Assembly (NCBI GenBank): GCA_963800975.1 | Contig: CAWDDB010000005.1 | Location: 124,001-188,000 of the forward strand | Source of the DNA: JALYGY01 sp963800975 | GTDB taxonomy: Bacteria > Actinomycetota > Rubrobacteria > Rubrobacterales > Rubrobacteraceae | Length of the DNA: 64,000 nt | Reading direction: 5' to 3' | Shown here: piece by piece, positions 49,639 to 58,038 of the stretch | Layout of the letters: each line of letters begins with the position of its first letter | Numbering within the stretch: the first letter of the stretch is position 1 | Notes under the pieces: model-generated | Told to the model about the DNA's origin: nothing | What the model saw: the letters and a program-made list of their open reading frames with translations, nothing else | Database searches by the model: none | Translations under genes and position numbers: made by a program

Positions 49639-50724
49639 GTGGCCGAGGGTGAGCGCCGCCGGACCCCGCTCTACGACGAGCACGAGGCCCTGGGCGCCAG
49701 GCTCGTCCCGTTCGCCGGGTGGGAGATGCCCGTGCAGTACTCCGGGATCAAGGTCGAGCACGAGGCGGTGCGAGACCACGCTGGCCTCTTCGACGTCTCG
49801 CACATGGGCGAGGCCGTCTTCCGCGGCCCCGAGGCCGAAGAGGCCGTCCAGCGGCTCGTGACCCGCGACGTATCGCGCCTGGCCGAGGGTCAGGCCGGCT
49901 ACGCCGCCGTCTGCTACGAGAACGGGGGTACGGTAGACGATGTGATCGTCTACCGTACCCCCGAGGACTTCCTCGTTGTCGTCAACGCCTCCAACCGCGA
50001 GAAGGACCTCGAGCACTTCAGGGACAACACGGGTGATCTCGACGTGGAGGTCGCGGACGAGTCGGACGACTGGGCGCTGCTTGCCCTGCAAGGTCCCGAG
50101 GCCGCCGGTCTCCTGCAGGACCTGACCGACGCGAACCTTTCGGAGCTGAAACCGTTCCGGTTCGTCGAAAGCGAGGTGGCCGGCGCGAAGACCATCATCT
50201 CCCGCACCGGCTACACGGGCGAGGACGGGTTCGAGCTGTACCTGTCCCCCGATCACGCCGCGCCCGTCTGGCGGGAGCTGATCGGCGCCGGCGCCACCCC
50301 GGCTGGGCTCGGGGCGCGCGACACCCTGCGGCTCGAGGCCGGGTTGTGCCTCTACGGCAACGAGCTCGACGCCGAGACGACACCCTTAGAGGCCGGCATC
50401 GGGTTCGCCGTCCACCTCGACAAGGAAGGCGGGTTTATCGGGCGGGACGCCCTACAGAGCGAGAAGGAAGGGGGGCTGCGCAAGAAGCTCGTCGGCTTCG
50501 AGGTAGAGGGGAGGGGCATCGCGCGCCACGACTATCCGGTCAGGGTGGACGACGAGACCGTGGGGCACGTGACCAGCGGGACCCTCTCGCCAACCCTCGA
50601 GAGAGCCATCGGGCTTGCGCTCGTCCCCCCCGGGGTAGAAGATAGGTTCGAGGTGGTGATCCGGGACCGGCCCGTAGAGGCCCACACCGTGCGACTGCCG
50701 TTCTACAAGCGCGAGAAGCGGTAG
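49639..50724 (+). CDS. gcvT: Aminomethyltransferase, T protein of the glycine cleavage system
   Basis: The 361-residue protein has LVPFAGWEMPVQYSGIKVEH, AGLFDVSHMGEAVFRGPEAE, SRTGYTGEDGFELYLSPDHA and GLGARDTLRLEAGLCLYGNE. These are the folate-binding and catalytic landmarks. It transfers the methylene group to tetrahydrofolate and releases ammonia. GTG 49639 begins 3 bp after gcvPB. Confidence 0.97.
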   Translation: MAEGERRRTPLYDEHEALGARLVPFAGWEMPVQYSGIKVEHEAVRDHAGLFDVSHMGEAVFRGPEAEEAVQRLVTRDVSRLAEGQAGYAAVCYENGGTVDDVIVYRTPEDFLVVVNASNREKDLEHFRDNTGDLDVEVADESDDWALLALQGPEAAGLLQDLTDANLSELKPFRFVESEVAGAKTIISRTGYTGEDGFELYLSPDHAAPVWRELIGAGATPAGLGARDTLRLEAGLCLYGNELDAETTPLEAGIGFAVHLDKEGGFIGRDALQSEKEGGLRKKLVGFEVEGRGIARHDYPVRVDDETVGHVTSGTLSPTLERAIGLALVPPGVEDRFEVVIRDRPVEAHTVRLPFYKREKR

Positions 50725-50738
50725 AGAGGGAGGGAGAC

Positions 50739-51116
50739 TTGAGCGTACCGGAGGAGCTGCAGTACACCAAGAGCCACGAGTGGGTCCGCACCGAGGGCGA
50801 TACCGCCACTATCGGTATCACGGACCACGCCCAGGACGAGCTCGGCGACGTGGTCTTCGTCGAGTTGCCCGGCGTGGGAGATGCCCTCGATGCCGGCGAC
50901 TCCTTCGGCACCGTAGAGTCCGTCAAGGCCGTCTCCGACCTCTACACCCCGGTCGGTGGCGAGGTCGTCGAGGTCAACGAAAGCCTGGAGGAAAGCCCCG
51001 AGAAGATCAACGAAGACCCCTACGGGGAGGGCTGGATCGTGAAGCTCCGCGTCTCCGATGAGGGCGAACTGCTCTCCGCCTCCGACTACGAGACCCTGCT
51101 CCAGGAAGAGGGCTGA
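50739..51116 (+). CDS. gcvH: Glycine cleavage system H protein
   Basis: The 125-residue lipoyl carrier has the lipoyl-lysine site in GTVESVKAVSDLYTPVGGEV and the surrounding hammerhead fold (YTKSHEWVRTEGDTATIGIT). It shuttles the aminomethyl group from P to T protein and to lipoamide dehydrogenase, whose gene is not in the window. TTG/GTG start at 50739 follows AGGGAGGGAGA. Confidence 0.96.
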   Translation: MSVPEELQYTKSHEWVRTEGDTATIGITDHAQDELGDVVFVELPGVGDALDAGDSFGTVESVKAVSDLYTPVGGEVVEVNESLEESPEKINEDPYGEGWIVKLRVSDEGELLSASDYETLLQEEG

Positions 51117-51220
51117 ATAGACCTGCCCTCGTGACATCAGTTGTCCGACCTCGTCCCTACATATATATGTGCATTTTGCAGATATTTGCAGAAAGTTTCT
51201 AAATTCTCGGTTCCAAGGCC

Positions 51221-51249
51221 TTTACAAAGTGTGGCGAGCGGGGTATCAT
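51221..51249 (+). promoter_or_regulatory. Strong sigma-70-type promoter of an intergenic RNA
   Basis: TTTACA (51221-51226) and TATCAT (51244-51249) are separated by exactly 17 bp. No coding frame follows before the rex terminator. Transcription is expected to start near 51256. Confidence 0.7.
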
Positions 51250-51255
51250 CCTGAT

Positions 51256-51372
51256 CAGTCGGTTGGTGCGATACCAAAACCGACACAATTAAAGAGCCTG
51301 GGGCGTTTCTCCTCCTTTCCCTTTCCCCACCTATCACCCCTAAGAGCGTCCCAGGCTCTTCTCTTTCTCCAA
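51256..51372 (+). ncRNA. Putative small RNA with a 35-nt G-free loop
   Basis: The first hairpin pairs GUCGGUU (51258-51264) with AACCGAC (51278-51284), extended by GGU/ACC. The second has a 17-bp stem, with wobbles, pairing 51292-51308 with 51344-51360. Its loop (51309-51343) is pyrimidine-rich and has no G; it begins CUCCUCCUUUCCCUUUCCCC. CUCCUCC is complementary to GGAGGAG, a Shine-Dalgarno-like sequence. A U/C-rich tail (UUCUCUUUCUCC) follows. It resembles in style the C-rich-loop sRNAs of actinobacteria, but no known family fits exactly. Confidence 0.6.
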
Positions 51373-51461
51373 AGGCAAGAGGTTCTGAGGTTCCAAGGTA
51401 TATGGGTACGGCTGATGGCCCGTGTCAGGGTCCCGTCCGCGTCTGAGCTCGTCCGCACGAA

Positions 51462-51489
51462 AAACGGCCCCCGCACCCGGGGGCCGTTT
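51462..51489. terminator. Rho-independent terminator of rex
   Basis: AAACGGCCCCC (51462-51472) pairs with GGGGGCCGTTT (51479-51489). On the minus strand it is followed by a run of five T in CCGTTTTTCG. It ends rex transcripts and may also stop the rightward small RNA. Confidence 0.85.
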
Positions 51490-51513
51490 CCTGAAGTCTC
51501 GAAACCCGGAAGC

Positions 51514-52155
51514 CTAACTCGCCTCGCGGCCCTCGGCCTGGGTCAGGTAGTAAAGCGTGTGCATGAGTTGGGCGGTCGGGTCGATGCGGTGCACGTCGAC
51601 GTGGGATGGGACGTGAAGGAGGACGTCGGTGTAGTTGAGGATCACGCGTATGTTGGCGTCGACCATCAGGTTGGCGACCTCCTGGGCGGAGGACGCGGGG
51701 GTGGCGATGATGCCGATGATCTCCTCCGCTTCGGCGACGCTCTTGGCGAGCTCGTCGATGTGTTTGACGACGACGTTGCCCACGGTGCGCCCGATCTTCT
51801 CCGCGTCGTTGTCGAAGACGTCGTGGATAACGAAGCCCCTCTTGGGAAGGATGGTGCTCGCCGCGATGGCGCTGCCGAGGTTGCCCGCGCCGACCAGCGC
51901 GATGTTGTAGGTCTGCCGCAATCCCAGGATGTTCCTGACGGCCTCGACGAGGTCGTAGGCCTGGTAACCGACCCCGCGGGTGCCCGAGAACCCGATAGCG
52001 TTCAGGTCCCTCCTCACCTGTACGGGGTTGATCCCTGTGAAATCCCCTAGCTCCTTGCTGGAGACCGCGTCGCGACCCTCCTCGATGAGCTGCTGGGTGG
52101 TCCTAAGATACTTGGTTAGCCTGTTCGTCAGGCCGGGTTGTAACGTGGGTCGCAC
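51514..52155 (-). CDS. rex: Redox-sensing transcriptional repressor Rex
   Basis: The 213-residue protein has a winged helix (RTTQQLIEEGRDAVSSKELG, INPVQVRRDLNAIGFSGTRG) and a Rossmann domain (NIALVGAGNLGSAIA) that senses NADH/NAD. The helix GRTVGNVVVKHIDELAKSV and C-terminal domain-swapped helix are present. A high NADH ratio releases it from DNA. Targets usually include respiratory and fermentation genes; none is adjacent here. Confidence 0.96.
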   Translation of the reverse strand: MRPTLQPGLTNRLTKYLRTTQQLIEEGRDAVSSKELGDFTGINPVQVRRDLNAIGFSGTRGVGYQAYDLVEAVRNILGLRQTYNIALVGAGNLGSAIAASTILPKRGFVIHDVFDNDAEKIGRTVGNVVVKHIDELAKSVAEAEEIIGIIATPASSAQEVANLMVDANIRVILNYTDVLLHVPSHVDVHRIDPTAQLMHTLYYLTQAEGREAS

Positions 52156-52494
52156 TCTTTGCCGCTCCTTTTTGTCCGAGTGGATGACGGTAGGGGCATT
52201 GTAACAAAATGGTGCGCCCTTGCAATAAAGGTGCTCTTAACCGCCCACAAATCAGTAAGCAAGGCTAATTACAGCGGAACAGCCTGATCCTACGGCTCTT
52301 TCGTGGCCTCCATTTGTGTTGTAGCATGACCCGCGTGGACGAAAGCAGGACAAGGATCGGGCACAGGTTCTTCCCGGGACGTCTCCCTCGACCGTCCCTG
52401 CCCCGACCGTCCCTCTAGGGGCGCTGCCGGGGCTTCCGCGCACCTTCCGCACCAGGGAGGGATCCGTTCACACACCACCTTTACCGGGGGAGAG
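52156..52494. other. Divergent intergenic region of rex and the GNAT gene
   Basis: It contains the rex promoter (52198-52225). Rightward it has a GC-rich leader with CGACCGTCCCTGCC and CGACCGTCCCTCTA direct repeats near 52391-52420. No gene was found. No full Rex operator was recognised, only a TTGTAACAA-like half near 52199. Confidence 0.45.
52198..52225 (-). promoter_or_regulatory. rex promoter
   Basis: On the minus strand TTGCAA (52225-52220) and TACAAT (52203-52198) are separated by 16 bp. They lie about 45 bp upstream of the rex start codon. TTGTTACAATG overlaps the -10 and could be part of an autoregulatory Rex site. Confidence 0.6.
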
Positions 52495-53466
52495 ATGCTC
52501 GCTTTCACGACCAGAGATGACGAAGAAGAGACCGGGGCCGTGTCCCGGGACGGCTTGCGGCTCCTATCCAGGGCCGATGGCCTTGCGGGGTCGGGTGTTC
52601 GCATCCGGCAGATGGACGACGTGGACCTCGGGCGCATACTCGAGCTCCGTTCGGTCGTGCGCTGGGCGGCGGATCCCAACGCCTTCGAGATCCTGCGCGG
52701 CATGCGAGACGCCCGGTGGGCTGTGGCCGAGGCTCCTGACGGCACCCTTGCCGGCATGGTCGGCGCGGTGCCGCTCGGCGTGGTCGGGATCGTGTGCCAC
52801 CTCGCCGTGCGCGACGACCACCGCAAGCTCGGCCTCGGACAGACGCTTTCGTCGTGGGCCGTTCTCTACCTCCGCTCCCGTGGCGCCGAGACCGTCCGGC
52901 TCTACTCGACCACTCAAGCCGAGGGACTCTACCGGTCGCTGGGGTTCAGGGCGGGCGCGCCGCGTACCGTATACCGTCTCGAGGAAGCGCCGAGCGGAGG
53001 CGCGCGGGTGGAGGCCGAAGGATACCGGGTAGAGACGCTCTCCTTCGGGGATCTACCCGAGCTATACGGGGTGGACCACTGGTCCTACGGGGCCGACAGG
53101 TCTGCCCTGCTATTCGCCACCCTGAGGCTGCACCCCGGCGGGGGCCTCCTCGCCCGCGACGCGTCGGGCAGGATCCAGGGCTACCTGATCCGCGGCTCCT
53201 CGGCCCATACGAACCGCGTCGGACCCTTCTTGGCCTCGACCCCGGTGGTCGCCCGCCTCCTGCTGACCGGCGCCCTGGGCGCGAGCGAGGGCTCGCCCGT
53301 GGAGGTGACCGTCCCCGGACTCACCGAGAGCCCGGCCCACGACCTCCTCCGCGAGCTCGGCTTCCGCGGGCGAAAAGAACGTCTGCGTATGGAGCTCGGC
53401 GCAGAGAGCGAGGCCAGCCGCGGAGGATTGGAGCAGTACGGCACCACACCATACCTCGCGACGTAG
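52495..53466 (+). CDS. GNAT acetyltransferase with second GNAT-like half
   Basis: The 323-residue protein has an N-terminal GNAT domain. HLAVRDDHRKLGLGQTLSSW gives the acetyl-CoA loop, and TTQAEGLYRSLGF follows. The C-terminal half (GLLARDASGRIQGYLIRGSS, LTESPAHDLLRELGFRGRKE) resembles Acetyltransf_18. The substrate is unknown. ATG 52495 follows GGGGGAGAG. Confidence 0.85.
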   Translation: MLAFTTRDDEEETGAVSRDGLRLLSRADGLAGSGVRIRQMDDVDLGRILELRSVVRWAADPNAFEILRGMRDARWAVAEAPDGTLAGMVGAVPLGVVGIVCHLAVRDDHRKLGLGQTLSSWAVLYLRSRGAETVRLYSTTQAEGLYRSLGFRAGAPRTVYRLEEAPSGGARVEAEGYRVETLSFGDLPELYGVDHWSYGADRSALLFATLRLHPGGGLLARDASGRIQGYLIRGSSAHTNRVGPFLASTPVVARLLLTGALGASEGSPVEVTVPGLTESPAHDLLRELGFRGRKERLRMELGAESEASRGGLEQYGTTPYLAT

Positions 53467-53502
53467 CCAGCCGTAAGCCCGCTGCAGCGGGCTTACGGCT
53501 GG
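53467..53502. terminator. 36-bp perfect palindrome between convergent genes
   Basis: CCAGCCGTAAGCCCGCTG is followed directly by its reverse complement, starting 1 bp after the GNAT stop. It also faces the dehydratase gene end at 53533, so it probably terminates in both directions. Confidence 0.7.
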
Positions 53503-53532
53503 CACGCCTGCGACCGGAGGGAGGCGGCTTGC

Positions 53533-54492
53533 TCAGTTCGTGAGGACCTGAGACAGGAGATCCGGCTCCACGTTGCCGCCGCTCACGACTGCGACGTTCA
53601 GGCGGGTGGCGGGGAGCTCGTCGCGGTGAAAGAGGTGGGCGGCGAAGGTCACGGCCCCGCTCGGCTCGGCCACGAGCCGCGTGTGGAGGGCGATGCGGCG
53701 CATGGAGTCCAGGATCTCGGCCTCGTTCACTGCGACCATGTCGTCGACGAAGGCCAGGATGTGCTCGAAGGGGGCGGCGCCGAGCTTGCGCACGCGCAGG
53801 CCGTCGGCGACGGTACGCGCGACCCGCTCGGCTGGGAACTCGACCAGCTCACCGCTCCTCAGGCTCTCCCTGGCGTCGGCCGCAAGCTCGGGTTCCACCC
53901 CGATCACGCGGACCTCCGGGCGAGACAGCTTGATCGCGGCCGCGACGCCGCCGATAAGTCCCCCGCCGCTTACCGGAACCAGCACCGTCTCGACGTCGGG
54001 CAGATCCTCGAGAATCTCGAGCCCCACGGTGCCCTGGCCGGCCATGAGCGTCTCGTCGTCGTAGGGCGGGACGGGCACGTAGCCGTGCTCGGCGGCTAGT
54101 TCCTCGGCCTTTCGCACCCGCTCCGCGCTGTCGTCGCCGACGAAGAGGACCTCGGCACCGAAGGCCGCCGTGGCGTCCACCTTGACCCGCGCCGCGCCGC
54201 GCGGCATGACGATGACGGCCCGCACGCCCAGGGAGCGGGCCGCGAAGGAGACGGCCTGGGCGTGGTTGCCGCTCGAGTGGGCGACCACCCCGCGGCGACG
54301 TTCGTCGGGAGAGAGGGAGGAGATCTTGTTGTAGGCGCCGCGCAGCTTGAACGCGCCCGTCGGCTGGAGGTTCTCGGCCTTGAGGTAGAGGAGCCGGCCC
54401 TCCTCGCCGCGCGGACACGCCACTAGCGGCGTCCTCAGCGCCACGCCGCGTACCCGGCGCTGCGCGAGACGAACGTCGTCGAGCGTGATCAC
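53533..54492 (-). CDS. Serine/threonine dehydratase family PLP enzyme
   Basis: The 319-residue protein contains the PLP lysine in GAFKLRGAYNKISSLSPDER, the SSGNHAQAVSFAARSLGV loop and the glycine loop PVSGGGLIGGVAAAIKLSRP. It lacks the regulatory ACT domain of IlvA, like catabolic TdcB-type enzymes or serine/hydroxyaspartate dehydratases. It would deaminate threonine or serine. GTG 54492 is supported by AAGGAG 6 nt upstream. Confidence 0.9.
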   Translation of the reverse strand: MITLDDVRLAQRRVRGVALRTPLVACPRGEEGRLLYLKAENLQPTGAFKLRGAYNKISSLSPDERRRGVVAHSSGNHAQAVSFAARSLGVRAVIVMPRGAARVKVDATAAFGAEVLFVGDDSAERVRKAEELAAEHGYVPVPPYDDETLMAGQGTVGLEILEDLPDVETVLVPVSGGGLIGGVAAAIKLSRPEVRVIGVEPELAADARESLRSGELVEFPAERVARTVADGLRVRKLGAAPFEHILAFVDDMVAVNEAEILDSMRRIALHTRLVAEPSGAVTFAAHLFHRDELPATRLNVAVVSGGNVEPDLLSQVLTN

Positions 54493-54635
54493 AGCGTTCT
54501 CCTTCCGTGCGGCCGACCCGTCACGATTCGAGGGCGTTACCGGGAGAGGGTTTGTGCCGCCTGCGGCATGCGACGCGGCTATTGTAACAGGAGCGAAACA
54601 ACTCATTAATCGGGGCGTAACAAGCCGTCCCTATA

Positions 54636-55649
54636 ATGCGTGCGATGCGTACGCCCATCGCAGGACAACACGCCATCATTGTCTCTTTCCTGATCCTCCC
54701 GACGCTACTACTGGCGGCCTGCTCTGGCGCGTTGCAACCCTCCGGCTCTACTTCCAGGGACGAGAAGCCCCGGCAGGAGATCACCACCGCCGAGGTGCGG
54801 GAGGCGACGGTCGGGGTGTCCGCGCGCGCAGGGGCGAAGGAGAGTGTTTCCGGGGCCCGTTTCGTGACCCAGACGGAGGCGAAAGGCGGCTCGGGCTGGG
54901 AAGCAGACACGGTGCTCGCGGTCCGTTACGGGGCGCACGACGGCCACGAGCGGGTCGTCCTGGACCTCGGCACCGGCGATGAACCCGCGCGGGAGGTGCC
55001 GGAGTGGACGCTCGTGAGCACGCCCCAGCGCGGTCTGCTGCGCCTGACGCTGCCGTCCGTGAGCCAGACCGCCGTCTCCGAGGGCAGCCTGGGCGACGCG
55101 TTGCTCGATAGGTTCTACGTCGTGCGCGCCCCCGACGGGGGCATGTTCGTCGACGTCCTCGCCAGGGAAGCTTTCGCCCACCGGGTGATGGAGCTCCCCA
55201 ACCCGGCGCGGCTGGTCGTAGACCTCAGGCCCACCGGAGCCCCCCTCGAAGCACGGCCTCCGGCGGTGGGTGGCGACACGGTGCTGGTCGAGCCGCGGGC
55301 CGGGGCCCGGATCGGGAACCCCCTCACCGTCAGCGGCTACTCCCGCAACTTCGAGGCGTCGAACACCATAATCCTCGAGGACTCCGGAGGAAAGGTTCTG
55401 GCCCGTCGGACGGTGCCGGGCAACGACTGGACCTCCACCTGGGGGTACTTCGAGGCGACCCTGGACATCCCGCGGTTCGCCGGGGAAGGCATCTTGCGGG
55501 TGGGGGCCGAGAGCGCCCGCGACGGGACCTTCGAGGGGGTCGAGGTGCCGGTCAAGGGGACCGGCCGGCCGAACGCACCTCCGCGCGAGACAAACGTCGG
55601 CGCGCTGACGCACGAGGCTAACCCCGAACCGGGACTCCTGCGCGGGTAA
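54636..55649 (+). CDS. Lipoprotein with AMIN-like and Gmad2 domains
   Basis: The 337-residue protein has a lipobox (LILPTLLLAACSG). Residues about 90-200 (DTVLAVRYGAHDGHERVVLD, FYVVRAPDGGMFVDVLAREA) resemble an AMIN-type beta domain. Residues about 215-310 (VEPRAGARIGNPLTVSGYSR, GYFEATLDIPRFAGEGILRV) match Gmad2. Both folds occur in cell-wall-linked proteins. ATG 54636 or 54645 may start it. Confidence 0.82.
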   Translation: MRAMRTPIAGQHAIIVSFLILPTLLLAACSGALQPSGSTSRDEKPRQEITTAEVREATVGVSARAGAKESVSGARFVTQTEAKGGSGWEADTVLAVRYGAHDGHERVVLDLGTGDEPAREVPEWTLVSTPQRGLLRLTLPSVSQTAVSEGSLGDALLDRFYVVRAPDGGMFVDVLAREAFAHRVMELPNPARLVVDLRPTGAPLEARPPAVGGDTVLVEPRAGARIGNPLTVSGYSRNFEASNTIILEDSGGKVLARRTVPGNDWTSTWGYFEATLDIPRFAGEGILRVGAESARDGTFEGVEVPVKGTGRPNAPPRETNVGALTHEANPEPGLLRG

Positions 55650-55858
55650 GGTGAAACAAGGGTCGCGCCAGGTCGAGGCGGGTTCACGTTGTCGCGACCG
55701 GAACGAAGGGCGAAGTTGGCTGTTGCCGAAGCGACGCCCGGAGCGGGTCACGCCTCAAGGACGTCCCGTCGGCGGCCGATAACGCAGGGCGGTAGCCGGA
55801 CACGGGGGAGACCACGTTCTACGAGGCAAAAGCCGACGCCATCGCCCTGCTACGGGCG

Positions 55859-56101
55859 ATGCGTGAAGACCACGAGCGGCACTACCCTGCCACGCCGTTC
55901 TCGGAGGGAACGCGCCTGGCGCCCTACCTGGCGGCCGGGCGAGCCGGCCTGCGCCCGGACACCCTGCGCCACGAGAGGGCGGTCAGGCACCTGGTACGGG
56001 AAGGGATCCTGGTGTGGGAGGAGCGCGTCGGTACCGTGCCGGGCATAGATCTATACAGGTTCACAGGCAACGGTCAGGAACTCTTGCGCGAGGCCCAATA
56101 G
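55859..56101 (+). CDS. Small winged-helix-like protein, start uncertain
   Basis: From ATG 55859 the 80-residue product has DTLRHERAVRHLVREGILVW and YRFTGNGQELLREAQ, a winged-helix-like pattern. Coding similarity appears to begin earlier: codons upstream read TFYEAKADAIALLRA in frame from an ACG at 55814, behind GGGGGAG. No standard start codon exists there, so either ACG is used, ATG 55859 is the start, or the gene has lost its start. Confidence 0.5.
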   Translation: MREDHERHYPATPFSEGTRLAPYLAAGRAGLRPDTLRHERAVRHLVREGILVWEERVGTVPGIDLYRFTGNGQELLREAQ

Positions 56102-56143
56102 CGTATAGTATGCAACCAAAATCCCGGACGCGAAGGAGGGCCC

Positions 56144-56377
56144 TTGGGGAAGAGGACACGGAGGGGCGGGGAACAAGAACTGGGCCCCGGGGAAGAGCCC
56201 GGCCGCGAGTAGCCCCCGGACAGCGCGAGCCCGACAACGAAGCCGATCCCGGCCTACCTGACGCCCGGCGTTTCGAGGAAGCCCTCCTGCGCCCTTGCCC
56301 GTTCTGGGCGACCCCCGCGCGTTCTGCGCTTCGGGCACTTCGACGCCTGGTCAGAGGCCGTGGGATTGCGCGCCTGA
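56144..56377 (+). pseudogene. Possible decayed small gene with in-frame amber codon
   Basis: TTG 56144 follows AAGGAGG and opens MGKRTRRGGEQELGPGEEPG, ending at TAG 56210. The same frame continues open to TGA 56375 with RFGHFDAWSEAVGLRA. That end resembles the FGSWNxAxxAAGL pattern of homing-endonuclease-associated repeats. This may be a remnant or two small peptides. It accounts for most of the 375-bp gap ahead of the permease gene, in which nothing else was recognised. Confidence 0.3.
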
Positions 56378-56476
56378 GGGACCGGACGGAGCCACACGCC
56401 AGAGGAAGAGATGCCTGACGGCGCATTCGGCAAGTCGTCGGCCTGGAAAGGACGTAGGCGAGAAAAGGAGTAAGAC

Positions 56477-57952
56477 GTGTCTGTAGAGGTTGAGAGCACC
56501 GCCGGAGCCGAGAGCCCGCGCTTGCGACGGGAGTTGCACCTGTGGGAGGCGCTCGGCATCTCGCTGGCCCTGATGGCGCCTTCGATGGCAGCCAACATCA
56601 ACCCGCAGGGCACAGCCGGCAGCGTCGGACGCGCGGTTCCGCTAGCGTTCGCGCTGGCGACGGTCGGCGTGTTGCTGATCGCCTGGACCTTCGTCCGGCT
56701 CACCCAGCGCTTCGACCACGCCGGGAGCGTCTACGGCTTCGTCGGCGCGACGCTCGGCCCGCGTACCGGTGTTATCTCGGGGTGGGCGCTGATGGGCACC
56801 TACACCTTCTACGGCGTCGTCACGGTAATGGCGACCGGCATCTTCGGCGCCGAGTTCCTGAACAGCCTCGGCGTCTGGACGAACCAGCCGGGGTGGGCGC
56901 CTTTCGTGGTCGGCGTGATCGCCCTGGCCGGGATCTGGGCGCTCGCCGCCTCGAACATCCGGGGGGGTACGAGGGTTCTGCTGGTCATCGAGGGTACGAC
57001 GGTTGCGCTTATCCTCATCGTGAGCGTGGTCATCCTGATCAAGCTCGCGACGGGCACGGCCCCCAACGGCAACACGCTGGACTTCTCGGTCTTCACGGTG
57101 CCGGCAGGAACGGGCACCTCGGCGGTCTTTCTCGGCGTGGTCTTCGGGTTCCTCTCCTTCGCCGGGTTCGAGGCGGCCGCGACGCTGGGCGAGGAGGCGC
57201 GGGAGCCCCGGCGCGACATCCCGCGCGCGATCCTGGGCGTCGCCATCTTCGGCGGCCTGTACTTCGTCTTCGTCACGGCCGTCGAGGTGATGGGCTTCGG
57301 CACGGATGCCAGGGGGGTCGAGAACTTTATCGCGTCGGGCTCGTTGCTCGGCGACCTCGGAAGCCAGTTCGTCGCCGGGTGGGTCGGCGAGCTCATCACC
57401 ATAGGCGCCGCGGTCAGCGCCTTCGGCTGCGTGCTGGCCTGCGTCGTGGGGGCCACGCGGATGCTGTACGCGCTCTCGCGCGATGAGGTGGGCCCGGCCC
57501 CTCTTGGCACCGTCTCGGCCAGCAACGGCGTGCCCGTGCGCTCCACGGCCACCATCATCATCGTCGTCTACGCGATCACCTTCCTGTGCTGGTTCGGGCT
57601 CGGCGTCGCGCCGTTCGACCTGTTCGTGGCGGCCGCGACGGTGGGGACCCTGATCCTGCTCCTCGTGTACGCGCTCGCGACGATCGGGGCGGCCAAGCTG
57701 CTCTTCTTCTCGGGCGAACGGACGGTCGCCGCCTGGGAGGTCGTCATACCCTTCCTGGCGCTCGTCGTCATCGGCTACACGCTCTTCCGCAACGTCTACC
57801 CCTACCCGACCGAGGCGGCGAGGTGGTACCCGATCATCGCCCTGTGCTGGGTTGTTCTCGGGGTCGTCGTCACGTTCGTCCGCTCCGCCGCGACCCGGAG
57901 GGCAGGCGAGAGGCTGATGGCCGAGGAGGGCCTCGACGTGGGTTCCCGGTGA
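56477..57952 (+). CDS. APC-family amino acid permease (second module)
   Basis: The 491-residue transporter has about 12 membrane segments, with LWEALGISLALMAPSMAANI, VFGFLSFAGFEAAATLGEEA and GCVLACVVGATRMLYALSRD as APC landmarks. It heads an operon with a GS-like protein, an amidohydrolase and an M20 peptidase, so it likely imports their substrate, an amine or amino-acid derivative. GTG 56477 follows AAAGGAG. Confidence 0.88.
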   Translation: MSVEVESTAGAESPRLRRELHLWEALGISLALMAPSMAANINPQGTAGSVGRAVPLAFALATVGVLLIAWTFVRLTQRFDHAGSVYGFVGATLGPRTGVISGWALMGTYTFYGVVTVMATGIFGAEFLNSLGVWTNQPGWAPFVVGVIALAGIWALAASNIRGGTRVLLVIEGTTVALILIVSVVILIKLATGTAPNGNTLDFSVFTVPAGTGTSAVFLGVVFGFLSFAGFEAAATLGEEAREPRRDIPRAILGVAIFGGLYFVFVTAVEVMGFGTDARGVENFIASGSLLGDLGSQFVAGWVGELITIGAAVSAFGCVLACVVGATRMLYALSRDEVGPAPLGTVSASNGVPVRSTATIIIVVYAITFLCWFGLGVAPFDLFVAAATVGTLILLLVYALATIGAAKLLFFSGERTVAAWEVVIPFLALVVIGYTLFRNVYPYPTEAARWYPIIALCWVVLGVVVTFVRSAATRRAGERLMAEEGLDVGSR

Positions 57953-58038
57953 GCAGGCCAAGTAGTTGAGCTCGAGGTGGGACACGAGAACTCGGGCGCC
58001 ATACTCTGTGTAAGCCCCGCGAAAGGGGGAATCTAGGA

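Noticed and set aside
52198..52212. Full Rex operator upstream of rex
   Set aside because: Only one half of a TTGT...ACAA-type dyad is recognisable; the second half does not match, so no operator was annotated.
55689..55858. Possible small gene between the lipoprotein and the winged-helix gene
   Set aside because: A frame from TTG 55689 is basic and low in complexity, overlaps the apparent upstream coding part of the next gene in another frame, and matches nothing known.
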